Part shown: positions 33,622 through 41,262 of the stretch, piece after piece | Layout: every line of letters starts with the position of its first letter | Numbering within the stretch: the first letter of the stretch is position 1 | Source: Thermoleophilales bacterium | Lineage (GTDB): Bacteria; Actinomycetota; Thermoleophilia; Solirubrobacterales; 70-9 | Direction of reading: 5' to 3' | NCBI GenBank assembly: GCA_020636895.1 | Contig: JACJWZ010000002.1 | Location: 868,001-932,000, forward strand | Length of the DNA stretch: 64,000 nt | Position numbers and translations under genes: made by a program | Notes under the pieces: generated by a model | What the model saw: only the letters and a program-made list of their open reading frames with translations | What the model was told of the DNA's origin: nothing | Database searches by the model: none

Positions 33622-33694
33622 TGGGCGGTACTGGTCTCGAACCAGTGACCTCCTGCTTGTAAGGCAGGCGCTCTCCCAGCTGAGCTAACCGCCC
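33622..33694 (-). tRNA. tRNA-Val (TAC)
   Basis: The minus strand forms a 73-nt cloverleaf. The acceptor is GGGCGGT/ACCGCCC and the D arm GCTC...GAGC. The anticodon stem CCTGC/GCAGG has loop CTTACAA, giving anticodon TAC. The T loop is TTCGAGA. The discriminator is A. CCA is not encoded. TACTCT (33705-33710, minus strand) sits 10 nt before the 5' end and is a good -10. Confidence 0.96.
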
Positions 33695-33743
33695 TGGGCG
33701 GGCGAGAGTAGCTAAGGGCGCGCGGGTAGGCGCGGTCGCTTGC

Positions 33744-33749
33744 TACGTT
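33744..33749 (+). promoter_or_regulatory. -10 hexamer TACGTT, short-leader type
   Basis: TACGTT ends 9 nt before the ATG of the CEOS-like dehydrogenase gene. Confidence 0.4.
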
Positions 33750-33758
33750 CGCTGGACG

Positions 33759-34895
33759 ATGGACGAGCTGAGCCTCGGGCTTCTCGGGAGGTCCCACAAG
33801 GAGAACGAGCGGCGTTTGCCCGTTCATCCTCGGCACGTGGGCTCGATCGATGGCGCCCTCTCCGGGCGCATCCTCCTCGAGCGCGGATACGGCGAGCCGT
33901 TCGGCTTCGCCGACGAGGACCTGGCGCCGCTGGTCGGCATCGGGTCGCGTGAGGAGATCTTCGAGAGCTGCGACGTCGTGGTCCTGCCGAAGCCGATGCC
34001 GGCGGACCTGATGGAGATGCCCGAGGGCAAGACGCTCTGCGGTTGGATGCACTGCGTCCAGGACGAGGAGATCACGCAGCTCGCCATCGATCGCCGGCTG
34101 ACGTTGATCGCCTGGGAGGAGATGCATCACCGGCACAGCGACGGGTCCTTCGACCTCCACGTCTTCCATCGCAACAACGAATTGGCCGGGTACTGCTCCG
34201 TCATCCACGCCCTGCAGCTCGCGGGGGTGACCGGCGAGTACGGCAGGGAGCTGCGGGGAGCGGTCGTCGGCTTCGGCGCGACAGGGCGAGGCGCCGTCAC
34301 CGCTCTGGAGGCGATGGGCATCGCGGACGTATCGGTGCTGACCAGGCGCGACGCGGCTGCGGTCGCCGGGAAGATCCACTCGATGCGGCTCGTCACCTAC
34401 GAGCGCGACCCCGACTCCCCCGAACGGACCCTGGAGCTCGACAGCGAGCACGAGTCGGTTGCCGAGTTCCTCTCAGAGCACGACGTCGTCGTCAACTGCG
34501 TGCTCCAGGACACCGATGCGCCGCTGATCCTCATCAGCGGCGAGGAGCTGGAGCGCTTCTCCCGCGGCACTCTGTTCGTCGACGTCTCCGCGGACGTCGG
34601 CATGGGCTTCGGGTGGTCGCGGCCAACGACCTTCGACGAGCCGATGTTCACGGTCGGCGACGGGATGCGCTGCTACGCCGTCGACCACAGCCCCTCGCTG
34701 CTCTGGGACTCGGCCACCTGGGAGGTCAGCCAGGCCTTCATCCCCCACCTCGCGGCTGTGATGGGCGGAAGCGAGGCCTGGGACTCCGACCCCACGGTCG
34801 GCCCGGCAATCGAGATCCGCAATGGCGTGATCCAGAACCCGAAGATCCTCTCCTTCCAGGGCCGCTCGGCGGAGTTCCCTCACGCCAAGGGCTAG
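33759..34895 (+). CDS. Alanine dehydrogenase/PNT-fold protein, N5-(carboxyethyl)ornithine synthase-like
   Basis: A two-domain NAD(P)-dependent dehydrogenase of 378 residues. The N-terminal KENERRLPVHPRHV matches the KE(N)E(R)RxPxxP substrate motif of alanine dehydrogenases, saccharopine reductases and carboxyethylornithine synthase. LRGAVVGFGATGRGAVTALE is the Rossmann turn. The C-terminal MRCYAVDHSPSLLWDSATW is distinctive of the CEOS-like branch. The reaction would be reductive condensation of a keto acid with an amino acid, or its reverse. The substrate is unproven. The stop overlaps the convergent copA stop by 4 nt. Confidence 0.78.
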   Translation: MDELSLGLLGRSHKENERRLPVHPRHVGSIDGALSGRILLERGYGEPFGFADEDLAPLVGIGSREEIFESCDVVVLPKPMPADLMEMPEGKTLCGWMHCVQDEEITQLAIDRRLTLIAWEEMHHRHSDGSFDLHVFHRNNELAGYCSVIHALQLAGVTGEYGRELRGAVVGFGATGRGAVTALEAMGIADVSVLTRRDAAAVAGKIHSMRLVTYERDPDSPERTLELDSEHESVAEFLSEHDVVVNCVLQDTDAPLILISGEELERFSRGTLFVDVSADVGMGFGWSRPTTFDEPMFTVGDGMRCYAVDHSPSLLWDSATWEVSQAFIPHLAAVMGGSEAWDSDPTVGPAIEIRNGVIQNPKILSFQGRSAEFPHAKG

Positions 34896-37165
34896 GGAGC
34901 GATCGAGGAGCGGAAGCCGCGCAGGCGCAGAGCGTTGAAGACGACAGAGACGCTCGATGCGGCCATCGCCGCTCCGGCGAGGACCGGGTTGAGGAAGCCG
35001 GCGGCGGCGAGCGGGATCGCGAGGACGTTGTAGCCGAAGGCCCAGGCGAGGTTCTCGCGGATCGTGCGCAGCGTCGCCCGGGAGAGGCGGACCGCGTCGC
35101 CGGCGGCGCGGAGGTCGCCGGAGACGATCGTCAGGTCGGACGCCTCGATGGCGACGTCGGTCCCGGTCCCCATCGAGATCCCGAGGTCGGCCTGGGCGAG
35201 AGCGGGAGCGTCGTTGACGCCGTCGCCGACCATCGCGACCACTGCCCCGTCGGCCTGCAGCCGTCGCACCGTCGCCGCCTTCTCGGCCGGCAGCACCTCG
35301 GAGATGACCTCCTCGATGCCGACCTCGGCCGCGACCGCTCGCGCCGTCGCCTCGTTGTCGCCGGTGAGGAGGATGGGCCGCATACCGAGCTCACGCAGAC
35401 CGGCAACCGCCTGGCGGCTCGTCGGCTTGGGCTCGTCGGCGACCGCGAGCAGGGCCCGCGGCTCACCGTCCCAGCCCGCCGCGATCACGGTCTGCCCCTC
35501 GGCCTCGAGCTCGCGGCGCTTCTCGTCCAGCTCCGGCGGCAGGTGCTGAGCCCAGTCGGCGAGCAGCGCCGGGCGGCCGGCGACGACCGCGTGTCCGGCG
35601 ACGACTCCCTCCACACCGAGGCCCTCGCGACTGGTGAACGACTCGACGGGGCTGAGCTCGAGGCCGCGCCCACGGGCGGCGGCGGCAATCGCCCGGGCGA
35701 CGGGATGCTCGGAGGCGTCCTCGAGCGCGCCGACGAGCGCGAGCGTCTCGTCGGCGTCAGCTCCGGCGACGGCGTGGACGCCGGTGAGCGCCATCTCGCC
35801 GCTCGTGACGGTCCCGGTCTTGTCGAGGACGACGGTGTCGACCCGGCGCGTCGACTCGAGGATCTCCGGGCCGCGGATGATCAGCCCGAGCTGCGCGCCG
35901 CGGCCGGTGCCGACGAGCAGCGCGGTCGGCGTCGCCAGGCCGAGCGCGCAGGGACAGGCGATGATCAGCACCGCAACCGCCGCGGTGAAGGCGAAGGTCG
36001 AGCTCTCCCCCGTCGCGAGCCAGAAGACGAGCGTCGCGATGGCGATCACGATGACGACCGGGACGAAGACCGCGGAGATGCGGTCGGCGAGCCGCTGCAC
36101 CGGCGCCTTGCCGCTCTGCGCGTCGCTGACCAGCTGGGCGATCTGGGCGAGGGCGGTGTCGGCTCCGACCTTCGTCGCGCGGACGACGAGGCGGCCGCCC
36201 GCGTTGACCGTCGCCCCAGCCACCTCGGCGCCGGGACCGACCTCGACCGGCGCCGACTCCCCGGTCAGCAGGCTCATGTCGAGGGCGGAGGAGCCCTCGA
36301 CCACGACGCCGTCGGTGGCGACCTTCTCGCCGGGACGGACGACGAACACGTCGCCGACCGCCAGCTCGGCGATCGGGACGCGGCGCTCGCTCCCGTCGGG
36401 CGCCAGCACGGCGGCGTCCTTGGCTCCGAGCTCCAGCAACGAGCGCAGCGCCTCCCCCGCGCGGCGCTTCGAGGTCGCCTCGAGCCAGCGCCCGGCGAGG
36501 ATGAAGGTGGTCACGACCGAGGCCGTCTCCAGGTAGATCTCGCTGGTGGAAGCACCCTTGGAGGGGATGAGAACGAAGTCCATCCGCATGTCCGGCATCC
36601 CGGCATCGCCGAGGAAGAGCGCGTAGAGGGACCAGCCGTAGGCAGCCAGAGTGCCGAGCGAGATCAGCGTGTCCATTGTCGCGGCGCCGTGCTTGAGGTT
36701 GAGCCAGGCGGCGCGGTGGAACGGCCAGCCGCCCCAGACCACCACGGGCGAGGCGAGCGCCAGGGACAGCCACTGCCAGTTGTCGAACTGCAGCGGCGGC
36801 ACCATCGCGAGCAGGAGCACCGGGAGCGAAAGCGCGGCGCTGATCACGAGCCGCCGGCGCAATGCCCGCGCCTCCTCGTCCTCGGCGGCGGGCGCGTCGT
36901 CGGAAGCCTGCGGTGCGCCGCTGCCGGCCTCCGGAAGCGTCGCCGAATAGCCGGCCGAGGCGACTGCCTCGAGGAAGCGCTCCGGCTCGATCCCCTTCGG
37001 GTCGTAGTCGACCGTGGCGCGCTCGGTCGCGTAGTTGACGGTGGCCTCGACCCCCTCGAGGTCGTTCAGCCGGCCTTCGACACGGGTCGCGCAGGACGCG
37101 CAGGTCATCCCCTGGATCGGAAGGACGACGCGCTCTCGTGTGGGTGTCGTGGGAGTCGCGCTCAT
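34892..37165 (-). CDS. copA: Copper-translocating P1B-type ATPase
   Basis: A 757-residue Cu(I) exporter. One N-terminal heavy-metal domain has GMTCASC (C22, C25). Eight membrane helices include the ion-binding IACPCALGLATP at about residues 400-410. The actuator loop shows LTGESAPVEV. The phosphorylated Asp lies in VLDKTGTVTSGE near residue 446, the nucleotide domain contains HPVARA, and the hinge reads MVGDGVNDAPALAQAD. All are intact. The promoter region carries a CsoR-like operator overlapping a TATAAT -10. No copZ or csoR lies next to it; the divergent neighbour is an SDR. Confidence 0.96.
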   Translation of the reverse strand: MSATPTTPTRERVVLPIQGMTCASCATRVEGRLNDLEGVEATVNYATERATVDYDPKGIEPERFLEAVASAGYSATLPEAGSGAPQASDDAPAAEDEEARALRRRLVISAALSLPVLLLAMVPPLQFDNWQWLSLALASPVVVWGGWPFHRAAWLNLKHGAATMDTLISLGTLAAYGWSLYALFLGDAGMPDMRMDFVLIPSKGASTSEIYLETASVVTTFILAGRWLEATSKRRAGEALRSLLELGAKDAAVLAPDGSERRVPIAELAVGDVFVVRPGEKVATDGVVVEGSSALDMSLLTGESAPVEVGPGAEVAGATVNAGGRLVVRATKVGADTALAQIAQLVSDAQSGKAPVQRLADRISAVFVPVVIVIAIATLVFWLATGESSTFAFTAAVAVLIIACPCALGLATPTALLVGTGRGAQLGLIIRGPEILESTRRVDTVVLDKTGTVTSGEMALTGVHAVAGADADETLALVGALEDASEHPVARAIAAAARGRGLELSPVESFTSREGLGVEGVVAGHAVVAGRPALLADWAQHLPPELDEKRRELEAEGQTVIAAGWDGEPRALLAVADEPKPTSRQAVAGLRELGMRPILLTGDNEATARAVAAEVGIEEVISEVLPAEKAATVRRLQADGAVVAMVGDGVNDAPALAQADLGISMGTGTDVAIEASDLTIVSGDLRAAGDAVRLSRATLRTIRENLAWAFGYNVLAIPLAAAGFLNPVLAGAAMAASSVSVVFNALRLRGFRSSIAP

Positions 37166-37177
37166 GGATGTATCGTC

Positions 37178-37198
37178 ATTATACCCCCCAGGGGTATA
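37178..37198. promoter_or_regulatory. CsoR-type copper operator and copA -10
   Basis: TATACCCCCCAGGGGTATA (37180-37198) is an inverted repeat with 8-base arms around CCA, matching the GC-tract palindromes bound by CsoR/RcnR-family copper sensors. On the minus strand TATAAT (37178-37183) overlaps one end, 12 nt from the copA ATG, so the bound repressor would block polymerase. Confidence 0.75.
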
Positions 37199-37208
37199 GA
37201 TCGCACGC

Positions 37209-37214
37209 TAGGCT
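37209..37214 (+). promoter_or_regulatory. -10 hexamer TAGGCT, leaderless-type
   Basis: TAGGCT ends 6 nt before the SDR ATG, about 10 nt from the copper operator, so the SDR promoter could be affected by the same regulator. Confidence 0.4.
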
Positions 37215-37220
37215 CAAGGC

Positions 37221-37979
37221 ATGGATCTCGGGATCGAGGGACGCGTCGCGCTCGTGATGGGAGCGAGCAAGGGCATCGGCCGCGGCATCGCCTCCGCGCT
37301 CGCCGCCGAGGGAGCGCGGCTCGCCGTGTCCTCCCGCTCGGAGGAGAACCTGGCCGCGCTCGTCGCCGACCTGGGGAGCGAGCAGGCGGCGGCCTATCCC
37401 GCCGACACCGGCGACCTCGTCCGCATCCGCGAGCTGCCGGGTGAGATCGAGCGCGATCTCGGGCCGATCGAGATCCTCGTACTGAACACCGGCGGCCCGC
37501 CGCGCGGCGGCTCGCTCGAGCACAGCACCGACGCCTGGGAGGACGCCTACCAGTCGCTGGTGCTGACGCCGCGGATCCTCGCCGAGGCCGTCGTTCCCGG
37601 CATGCGGGAGCGCGGCTGGGGGCGCATCGTCAACGTCGCCTCCTCTTCGATCCGCGAACCGATCCCGGACCTCGCGCTCTCGAACTCGACGCGGATGGCC
37701 GCCGTCGGGTTCCTCAACACGCTCGCTCGCGAGGTCGCCGGCGACGGGATCACCGTCAACACGATCGCCACCGGCCGCTTCGCGACGGAGCGGCTCGCCG
37801 AGGGCTACGGCGGCTCGCTCGACGAGGCCGCTCGCGTCGCCCGCGACGAGGTCCCGGCCGCGCGCCTCGGGACCCCTGAGGAGTTCGGCGACCTCGTCGC
37901 CTTCGTCTGCTCGGAGCGCGCGGCTTACCTGACCGGCACCGTGATCCCGCTCGACGGCGGCCTCACCCGCTCCTCCTGA
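37221..37979 (+). CDS. SDR-family protein lacking the catalytic Tyr/Lys
   Basis: A 252-residue short-chain dehydrogenase-like Rossmann protein annotated in general as 3-oxoacyl-ACP reductase-like. The cofactor turn GASKGIGRGIASAL, the NTGG variant of the NNAG motif, and the C-terminal YLTGTVIPLDGG are intact. Where YxxxK is expected the sequence reads LSNSTRMAAVGF, so the Tyr is replaced by Ser and the Lys by Arg, while the upstream Ser row (VASSSI) persists. Homologues with this pattern exist among FabG-like proteins, so it may use another mechanism or only bind. It is divergent from copA. Confidence 0.82.
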   Translation: MDLGIEGRVALVMGASKGIGRGIASALAAEGARLAVSSRSEENLAALVADLGSEQAAAYPADTGDLVRIRELPGEIERDLGPIEILVLNTGGPPRGGSLEHSTDAWEDAYQSLVLTPRILAEAVVPGMRERGWGRIVNVASSSIREPIPDLALSNSTRMAAVGFLNTLAREVAGDGITVNTIATGRFATERLAEGYGGSLDEAARVARDEVPAARLGTPEEFGDLVAFVCSERAAYLTGTVIPLDGGLTRSS

Positions 37980-37990
37980 TCCGGCCGCGC

Positions 37991-37996
37991 TAGGGT
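37991..37996 (+). promoter_or_regulatory. -10 hexamer TAGGGT
   Basis: TAGGGT lies about 51 nt before the small-protein GTG, leaving room for a leader that includes the AGGAGG ribosome binding site. Confidence 0.35.
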
Positions 37997-38047
37997 CGCA
38001 AGAGGAGTCCGGCGATCGGCAGCCGGTGTCTACAGGAGGTGAGGCCC

Positions 38048-38401
38048 GTGGGCTTCATGGACAAGTTCAAGGACATGGCGCAGCAGGCCCAGCAGGCCGC
38101 CGCCACCTACACGCCCAACCAGGGCGACATGGCCTACGGGCAGCTCGCCAACAAGCTCGCCAGCGTCGGCGTCCCCTGCGTCGCCGAGATCAAGTCGGCG
38201 GCTCCGACGGGGCAGAAGGACCCGGGGGGAGACCAGTGGGCGATCGAGGTCGCCGTCGAGGGGAACGGCGATCCCTACGACGCCACCGTCACCCAGTACA
38301 TCCCGCCGGGGAACGAGTCGCTGTATGAGCCGGGCGCTCGCTTCCAGGCGAAGGCGGATCCGGACGATCGCACTCGGCTGCTGCTCTTCGGCCAGGCCTG
38401 A
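38048..38401 (+). CDS. Small conserved-looking protein of unknown function
   Basis: A 117-residue soluble protein. It starts with an amphipathic helix, GFMDKFKDMAQQAQQAA, then YTPNQGDMAYGQLANKLASVG. A beta-rich half follows, WAIEVAVEGNGDPYDATVTQ and ARFQAKADPDDRTRLLLFG. The latter resembles the end of several small actinobacterial proteins of unknown role. The perfect AGGAGG at 38034-38039 lies 8 nt before this GTG and decides the start against the GTG at 38039. No partner is evident. Confidence 0.65.
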   Translation: MGFMDKFKDMAQQAQQAAATYTPNQGDMAYGQLANKLASVGVPCVAEIKSAAPTGQKDPGGDQWAIEVAVEGNGDPYDATVTQYIPPGNESLYEPGARFQAKADPDDRTRLLLFGQA

Positions 38402-38459
38402 GGGGCGCGCGGGCGGCGGCCCACCGCCGTGCAGCGGAAGCCCGTGGTTCTGACGCCGC

Positions 38460-39248
38460 TCAGGCCGGTGCGGTCGCGAACGGCAACGGATCGTCGTCCG
38501 CCCGCCGCAACCCGCCGCGGCCGTTGACGACGGCGATCCACACCGCCCCGGCGATCATCATCCCGAGGCTGAGGAGCTGCGCCTGAGTGAGCCCGAGGGC
38601 GACGTCGCTGTTGCGCCGAAGGAACTCGACGAGGAACCGCTCGAGACCGGCGGCGAAGAGGTAGAGCGCGAAGAGGATCCCCGGCTTGAACGTGTCACGA
38701 AGGCGCCACAGCACGATCGCGACGAGTCCCATCACGAGCGTCTCGTAGATCGGCGTCGGGTGGACCGGGGTGTCGGTCGGAACCGTGCCGTCGGGGTAGG
38801 CCATTGCCCACGGCCCGTCCCAGGCCTTCCCGTAGTCGCCGTCGCCGGACAGCTGGCAGCCGACCCGCCCGATCGCGTAGCCCAGCGCGAGTGGGACCGC
38901 GGCGAGGTCGAGCAGCGCGAGGCTGAGCAACCCGCGGAAGTGAGCCCAGATGATCACCGCGAGCGCGCCGCCGATCGCGCCGCCGTACCAGACGAGCCCC
39001 GAGCCGCTGAACAGGCTCCCGATCACATCGTCCTTGACGTCGCTCCAGTTCTCGAACAGGAAGTAGAGGCGCGAGCCGACCAGCCCGCCGACCAGCGCCG
39101 AGAACGTCATCTCGTAGGCCCAGTCCGGTGGCTTCCCCACCTCCCCGAACCGCCTCGCGATCACCAGCCCCGCGGCGATGAACCCGAGCCCGAACATGAG
39201 CCCGAACGTCTGCAGGGTCACCGGGCCGATTGAGATCTCTGGATACAT
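38460..39248 (-). CDS. lgt: Prolipoprotein diacylglyceryl transferase
   Basis: The first enzyme of lipoprotein maturation; it transfers diacylglycerol from phosphatidylglycerol to the lipobox Cys. Seven membrane helices are visible. GRVGCQLSGDGDYGK is the Lgt signature in its actinobacterial form, VHPTPIYETLVMG the conserved His/Pro segment, and GLERFLVEFLRRN the last arginine motif. Length 262. The two lipoproteins at 5062 and 14680 are possible clients. The ATG stands 4 nt after the 3' end of tRNA-Glu on the same strand, with no room for a ribosome binding site, so it must be expressed from the tRNA transcript or a start inside it. Confidence 0.95.
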   Translation of the reverse strand: MYPEISIGPVTLQTFGLMFGLGFIAAGLVIARRFGEVGKPPDWAYEMTFSALVGGLVGSRLYFLFENWSDVKDDVIGSLFSGSGLVWYGGAIGGALAVIIWAHFRGLLSLALLDLAAVPLALGYAIGRVGCQLSGDGDYGKAWDGPWAMAYPDGTVPTDTPVHPTPIYETLVMGLVAIVLWRLRDTFKPGILFALYLFAAGLERFLVEFLRRNSDVALGLTQAQLLSLGMMIAGAVWIAVVNGRGGLRRADDDPLPFATAPA

Positions 39249-39252
39249 GAAA

Positions 39253-39327
39253 TAGCCCCGGCGGGAATCGAACCCGAATCTCCTCAGCCTTGAAAGGGCT
39301 GCGTGCTAACCGGTACACCACGGGGCC
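39253..39327 (-). tRNA. tRNA-Glu (TTC)
   Basis: A 75-nt cloverleaf on the minus strand. The acceptor is GGCCCCG/CGGGGCT. The anticodon stem CAGCC/GGCTG has loop CTTTCAA, anticodon TTC. The T loop is TTCGATT and the discriminator A. CCA is not encoded. The lgt start codon lies 4 nt beyond the 3' end. Confidence 0.96.
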
Positions 39328-39338
39328 GCAGGCGAGTG

Positions 39339-39344
39339 AGTCTA
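39339..39344 (-). promoter_or_regulatory. -10 hexamer TAGACT for tRNA-Glu and probably lgt
   Basis: TAGACT lies 11 nt before the 5' end of tRNA-Glu on the minus strand. No other promoter-like hexamer can fit between tRNA and lgt. Confidence 0.42.
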
Positions 39345-39376
39345 GGGAGGGTGCCTGATCTGCCGTCCGGGGTGGA

Positions 39377-40249
39377 CTACTCCACCAGTTCCTCGAGCAG
39401 CGCCTTCTGGGCGTGCAGGCGGTTCTCGGCCTGGTCGAAGACCACCGACCGCTCGCCGTAGAGCGCGGCCTCGCTGATCTCCTCGCCCGGGTGGGCGGGC
39501 AGGCAGTGCATGACGACAGCCCGGTCGGAGGCCTTCGCGAGCAGCTCCTCGTCGACTCGGTAGGGCGCGAGCGCCTTGCGCTTCGACTCAGCGTCCTGCT
39601 CGGTCATCCCGATCCAGACGTCGGCGTAGACGACGTCGGCACCGGCGACGGCCTCGGCCGGGTCGGAGATGAGGATCGCCCCCTCCTCCCCATCGAGCTC
39701 GAACCCGGGCGGCGAGGAGACGACGACCTCGACGCCGGCGGCGCGGCCGAGGATCGCGAGCGAGCGGGCGACGTTGTTGCCATCGCCGACGAACGCAAGC
39801 CGCAGGCCCTCGAGCTCGCCGAAGTTCTCCTGCAGGGTCATCAGGTCGGCGAGCGCCTGGCACGGGTGGTGGTGCGGGGTGAGCATGTTGATGACGGGAA
39901 CGTCGGCCGCGGCGGCGAGCGCGTTCACCTCATCGTCGGATCCGGAGCGGATACCGATCGCGTGCACGTATCGGGACAGCACCCGGCCGATGTCGTCGAT
40001 CGACTCCCCTCGCTTGATCTGCATCTCGTCGGAGCGAAGGACGATCGGCGTCCCGCCGAGCTCTGCGATCCCCACCTCGAAGGAGACGCGGGTGCGGGTC
40101 GAGGGGTGCTCGAAGATCAACGCGACCGACTTGCCGGCGAGCGAATCGGCGCCCGTGCGCGGCCGCCCGTCCTTCAGCGCGGCGGCACGTTCGAGGACCG
40201 AGCCGAGGCCCTCGCTGATCTCCTCGCCGGTGAGGAAGTCGGGCGCCAT
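39377..40249 (-). CDS. argF: Ornithine carbamoyltransferase
   Basis: Makes citrulline from ornithine and carbamoyl phosphate in arginine synthesis. FEHPSTRTRVSFE (STRTR at residues 50-54) binds carbamoyl phosphate and HHHPCQALADLMT completes that site. FVGDGNNVARSLAI is the ornithine-domain turn, and VMHCLPAHPGEEI holds the catalytic Cys loop. Length 290 is slightly short (300-330 typical), from a compact N-terminus. No other arg genes adjoin, though ornithine-related enzymes lie at 215-3938 and 33759. Confidence 0.94.
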   Translation of the reverse strand: MAPDFLTGEEISEGLGSVLERAAALKDGRPRTGADSLAGKSVALIFEHPSTRTRVSFEVGIAELGGTPIVLRSDEMQIKRGESIDDIGRVLSRYVHAIGIRSGSDDEVNALAAAADVPVINMLTPHHHPCQALADLMTLQENFGELEGLRLAFVGDGNNVARSLAILGRAAGVEVVVSSPPGFELDGEEGAILISDPAEAVAGADVVYADVWIGMTEQDAESKRKALAPYRVDEELLAKASDRAVVMHCLPAHPGEEISEAALYGERSVVFDQAENRLHAQKALLEELVE

Positions 40250-40311
40250 GGGAGGCGCGGCAGGTTACTGCGCTGGACCGTTCCGCGGCGGCGCACCGCC
40301 GGGGACGAGCG

Positions 40312-40317
40312 GATAAT
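40312..40317 (+). promoter_or_regulatory. -10-like GATAAT
   Basis: GATAAT ends 9 nt before the GTG of the EEP-family gene, in the divergent gap with argF. It deviates from the TAnnnT pattern at its first base. Confidence 0.3.
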
Positions 40318-40326
40318 CGGCTCCCG

Positions 40327-41193
40327 GTGGACCTCGTCGCCCTCTCCTGGAACCTCTTCCACGGCCGCGACTTCCCGCCCGAGGAGGGGCTGCGCACGTG
40401 GCGCTCCCGCCTGCTCCGCAGGACCGAGCGCAGCGCCTCGCATGCCCAGGTCAACCGCGACCTCTACGCCAAGTTCTCCTCCCTGATCTCGAGCTGGGAA
40501 TGGGACGTCGCGCTACTGCAGGAGTGCCCACCGCGTTGGGCCGAGCAGCTCGCGGTCGACTGCGGCGCCGAGCCGCACCTGGCGCTGACGAGCCGCAACC
40601 TCCCCGTCCCCTCCCTGCAGCGCCTCGGCGCCCGCATCAACCCCGACCTGATCGCGTCCTGGGAGGGCGGCTCGAACCTGATCCTGGTCCGCACCTCCGC
40701 CGTAGGCGAGTCGGCCATCGTCGAGCGCCGCTCCCTCAACCTGGCCGCCCGGCCGGAGCGTCGCGTGATGGCCTTCAGCCGCCTGCGAGCCGGCCTCTGC
40801 GTCGCCAACCTGCACGCGAGCGCGCCACACAGGCAGGCCGAGCGCGAGCTCCCCCGCGCCGCCGCAATGGCCGACGAATGGGCGGGGGGCGAGCCGCTGC
40901 TGTTCGGCGGCGACTTCAACATCCGCCCCGCTCGCAGCAGCTTCGTCTTCGACGCTCTCGAACGCGACTTCGGCCTGCACCCGCGCACCCCCGGCGACGC
41001 GATCGACCACCTCCTGGTCCGCGGGCTCGACGTCGTCGAGGCACCGGCGCAGCTTCCACCCGAGGATCGGGAGGTCCCCGACCCGACGGCGGAGCCCGGA
41101 TCGCTCCCGCTGCCGATCCGGCTCTCCGACCACGCCCCCGTATTCGGACGCTTCGCCCTCCCCCAGCCGGCGCAATCGGACGACCATCCCTGA
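40327..41193 (+). CDS. Endonuclease/exonuclease/phosphatase-family protein
   Basis: A 288-residue metal-dependent phosphodiesterase-fold protein. It opens with LVALSWNLFHGRDFPP (Asn of the active site), then WDVALLQECPPRWAEQL with the metal Glu. VANLHASAPHRQAERELPRA, LLFGGDFNIRPARS and IRLSDHAPVFGRF complete the EEP set (His, Asp-x-Asn, Asp-His). It could cut DNA, RNA or phospholipid head-groups; nothing decides. GTG start. A small Pro-rich insertion precedes the last strand. Confidence 0.82.
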   Translation: MDLVALSWNLFHGRDFPPEEGLRTWRSRLLRRTERSASHAQVNRDLYAKFSSLISSWEWDVALLQECPPRWAEQLAVDCGAEPHLALTSRNLPVPSLQRLGARINPDLIASWEGGSNLILVRTSAVGESAIVERRSLNLAARPERRVMAFSRLRAGLCVANLHASAPHRQAERELPRAAAMADEWAGGEPLLFGGDFNIRPARSSFVFDALERDFGLHPRTPGDAIDHLLVRGLDVVEAPAQLPPEDREVPDPTAEPGSLPLPIRLSDHAPVFGRFALPQPAQSDDHP

Positions 41194-41207
41194 AGTCACC
41201 TCCCAAC

Positions 41208-41235
41208 GGAGGCCTCCAGGTGAGATATTCCTCAC
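41208..41235. promoter_or_regulatory. Palindromes in the promoter of the histone-like gene
   Basis: GGAGGCCTCC (41208-41217) is a perfect 10-bp palindrome. GTGAG-ATATTC-CTCAC (41220-41235) is a second, whose spacer looks like a -10. They lie about 30-55 nt before the ATG and may form a regulator site. Confidence 0.35.
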
Positions 41236-41262
41236 AACCAGCCCACCTCCCGGAAGGACGAC

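Noticed and set aside
33561..34451. Extension of the 99-residue minus-strand protein
   Set aside because: The open frame passes antisense through the dehydrogenase gene and through tRNA-Val on its own strand.
34043..37444. An 1133-codon plus-strand frame opposite copA
   Set aside because: It is the shadow of the CopA and CEOS-like genes: long Arg/Asp/Gly-rich open frames arise on the other strand of very GC-rich genes. It has no motif, and copA opposite is certain.
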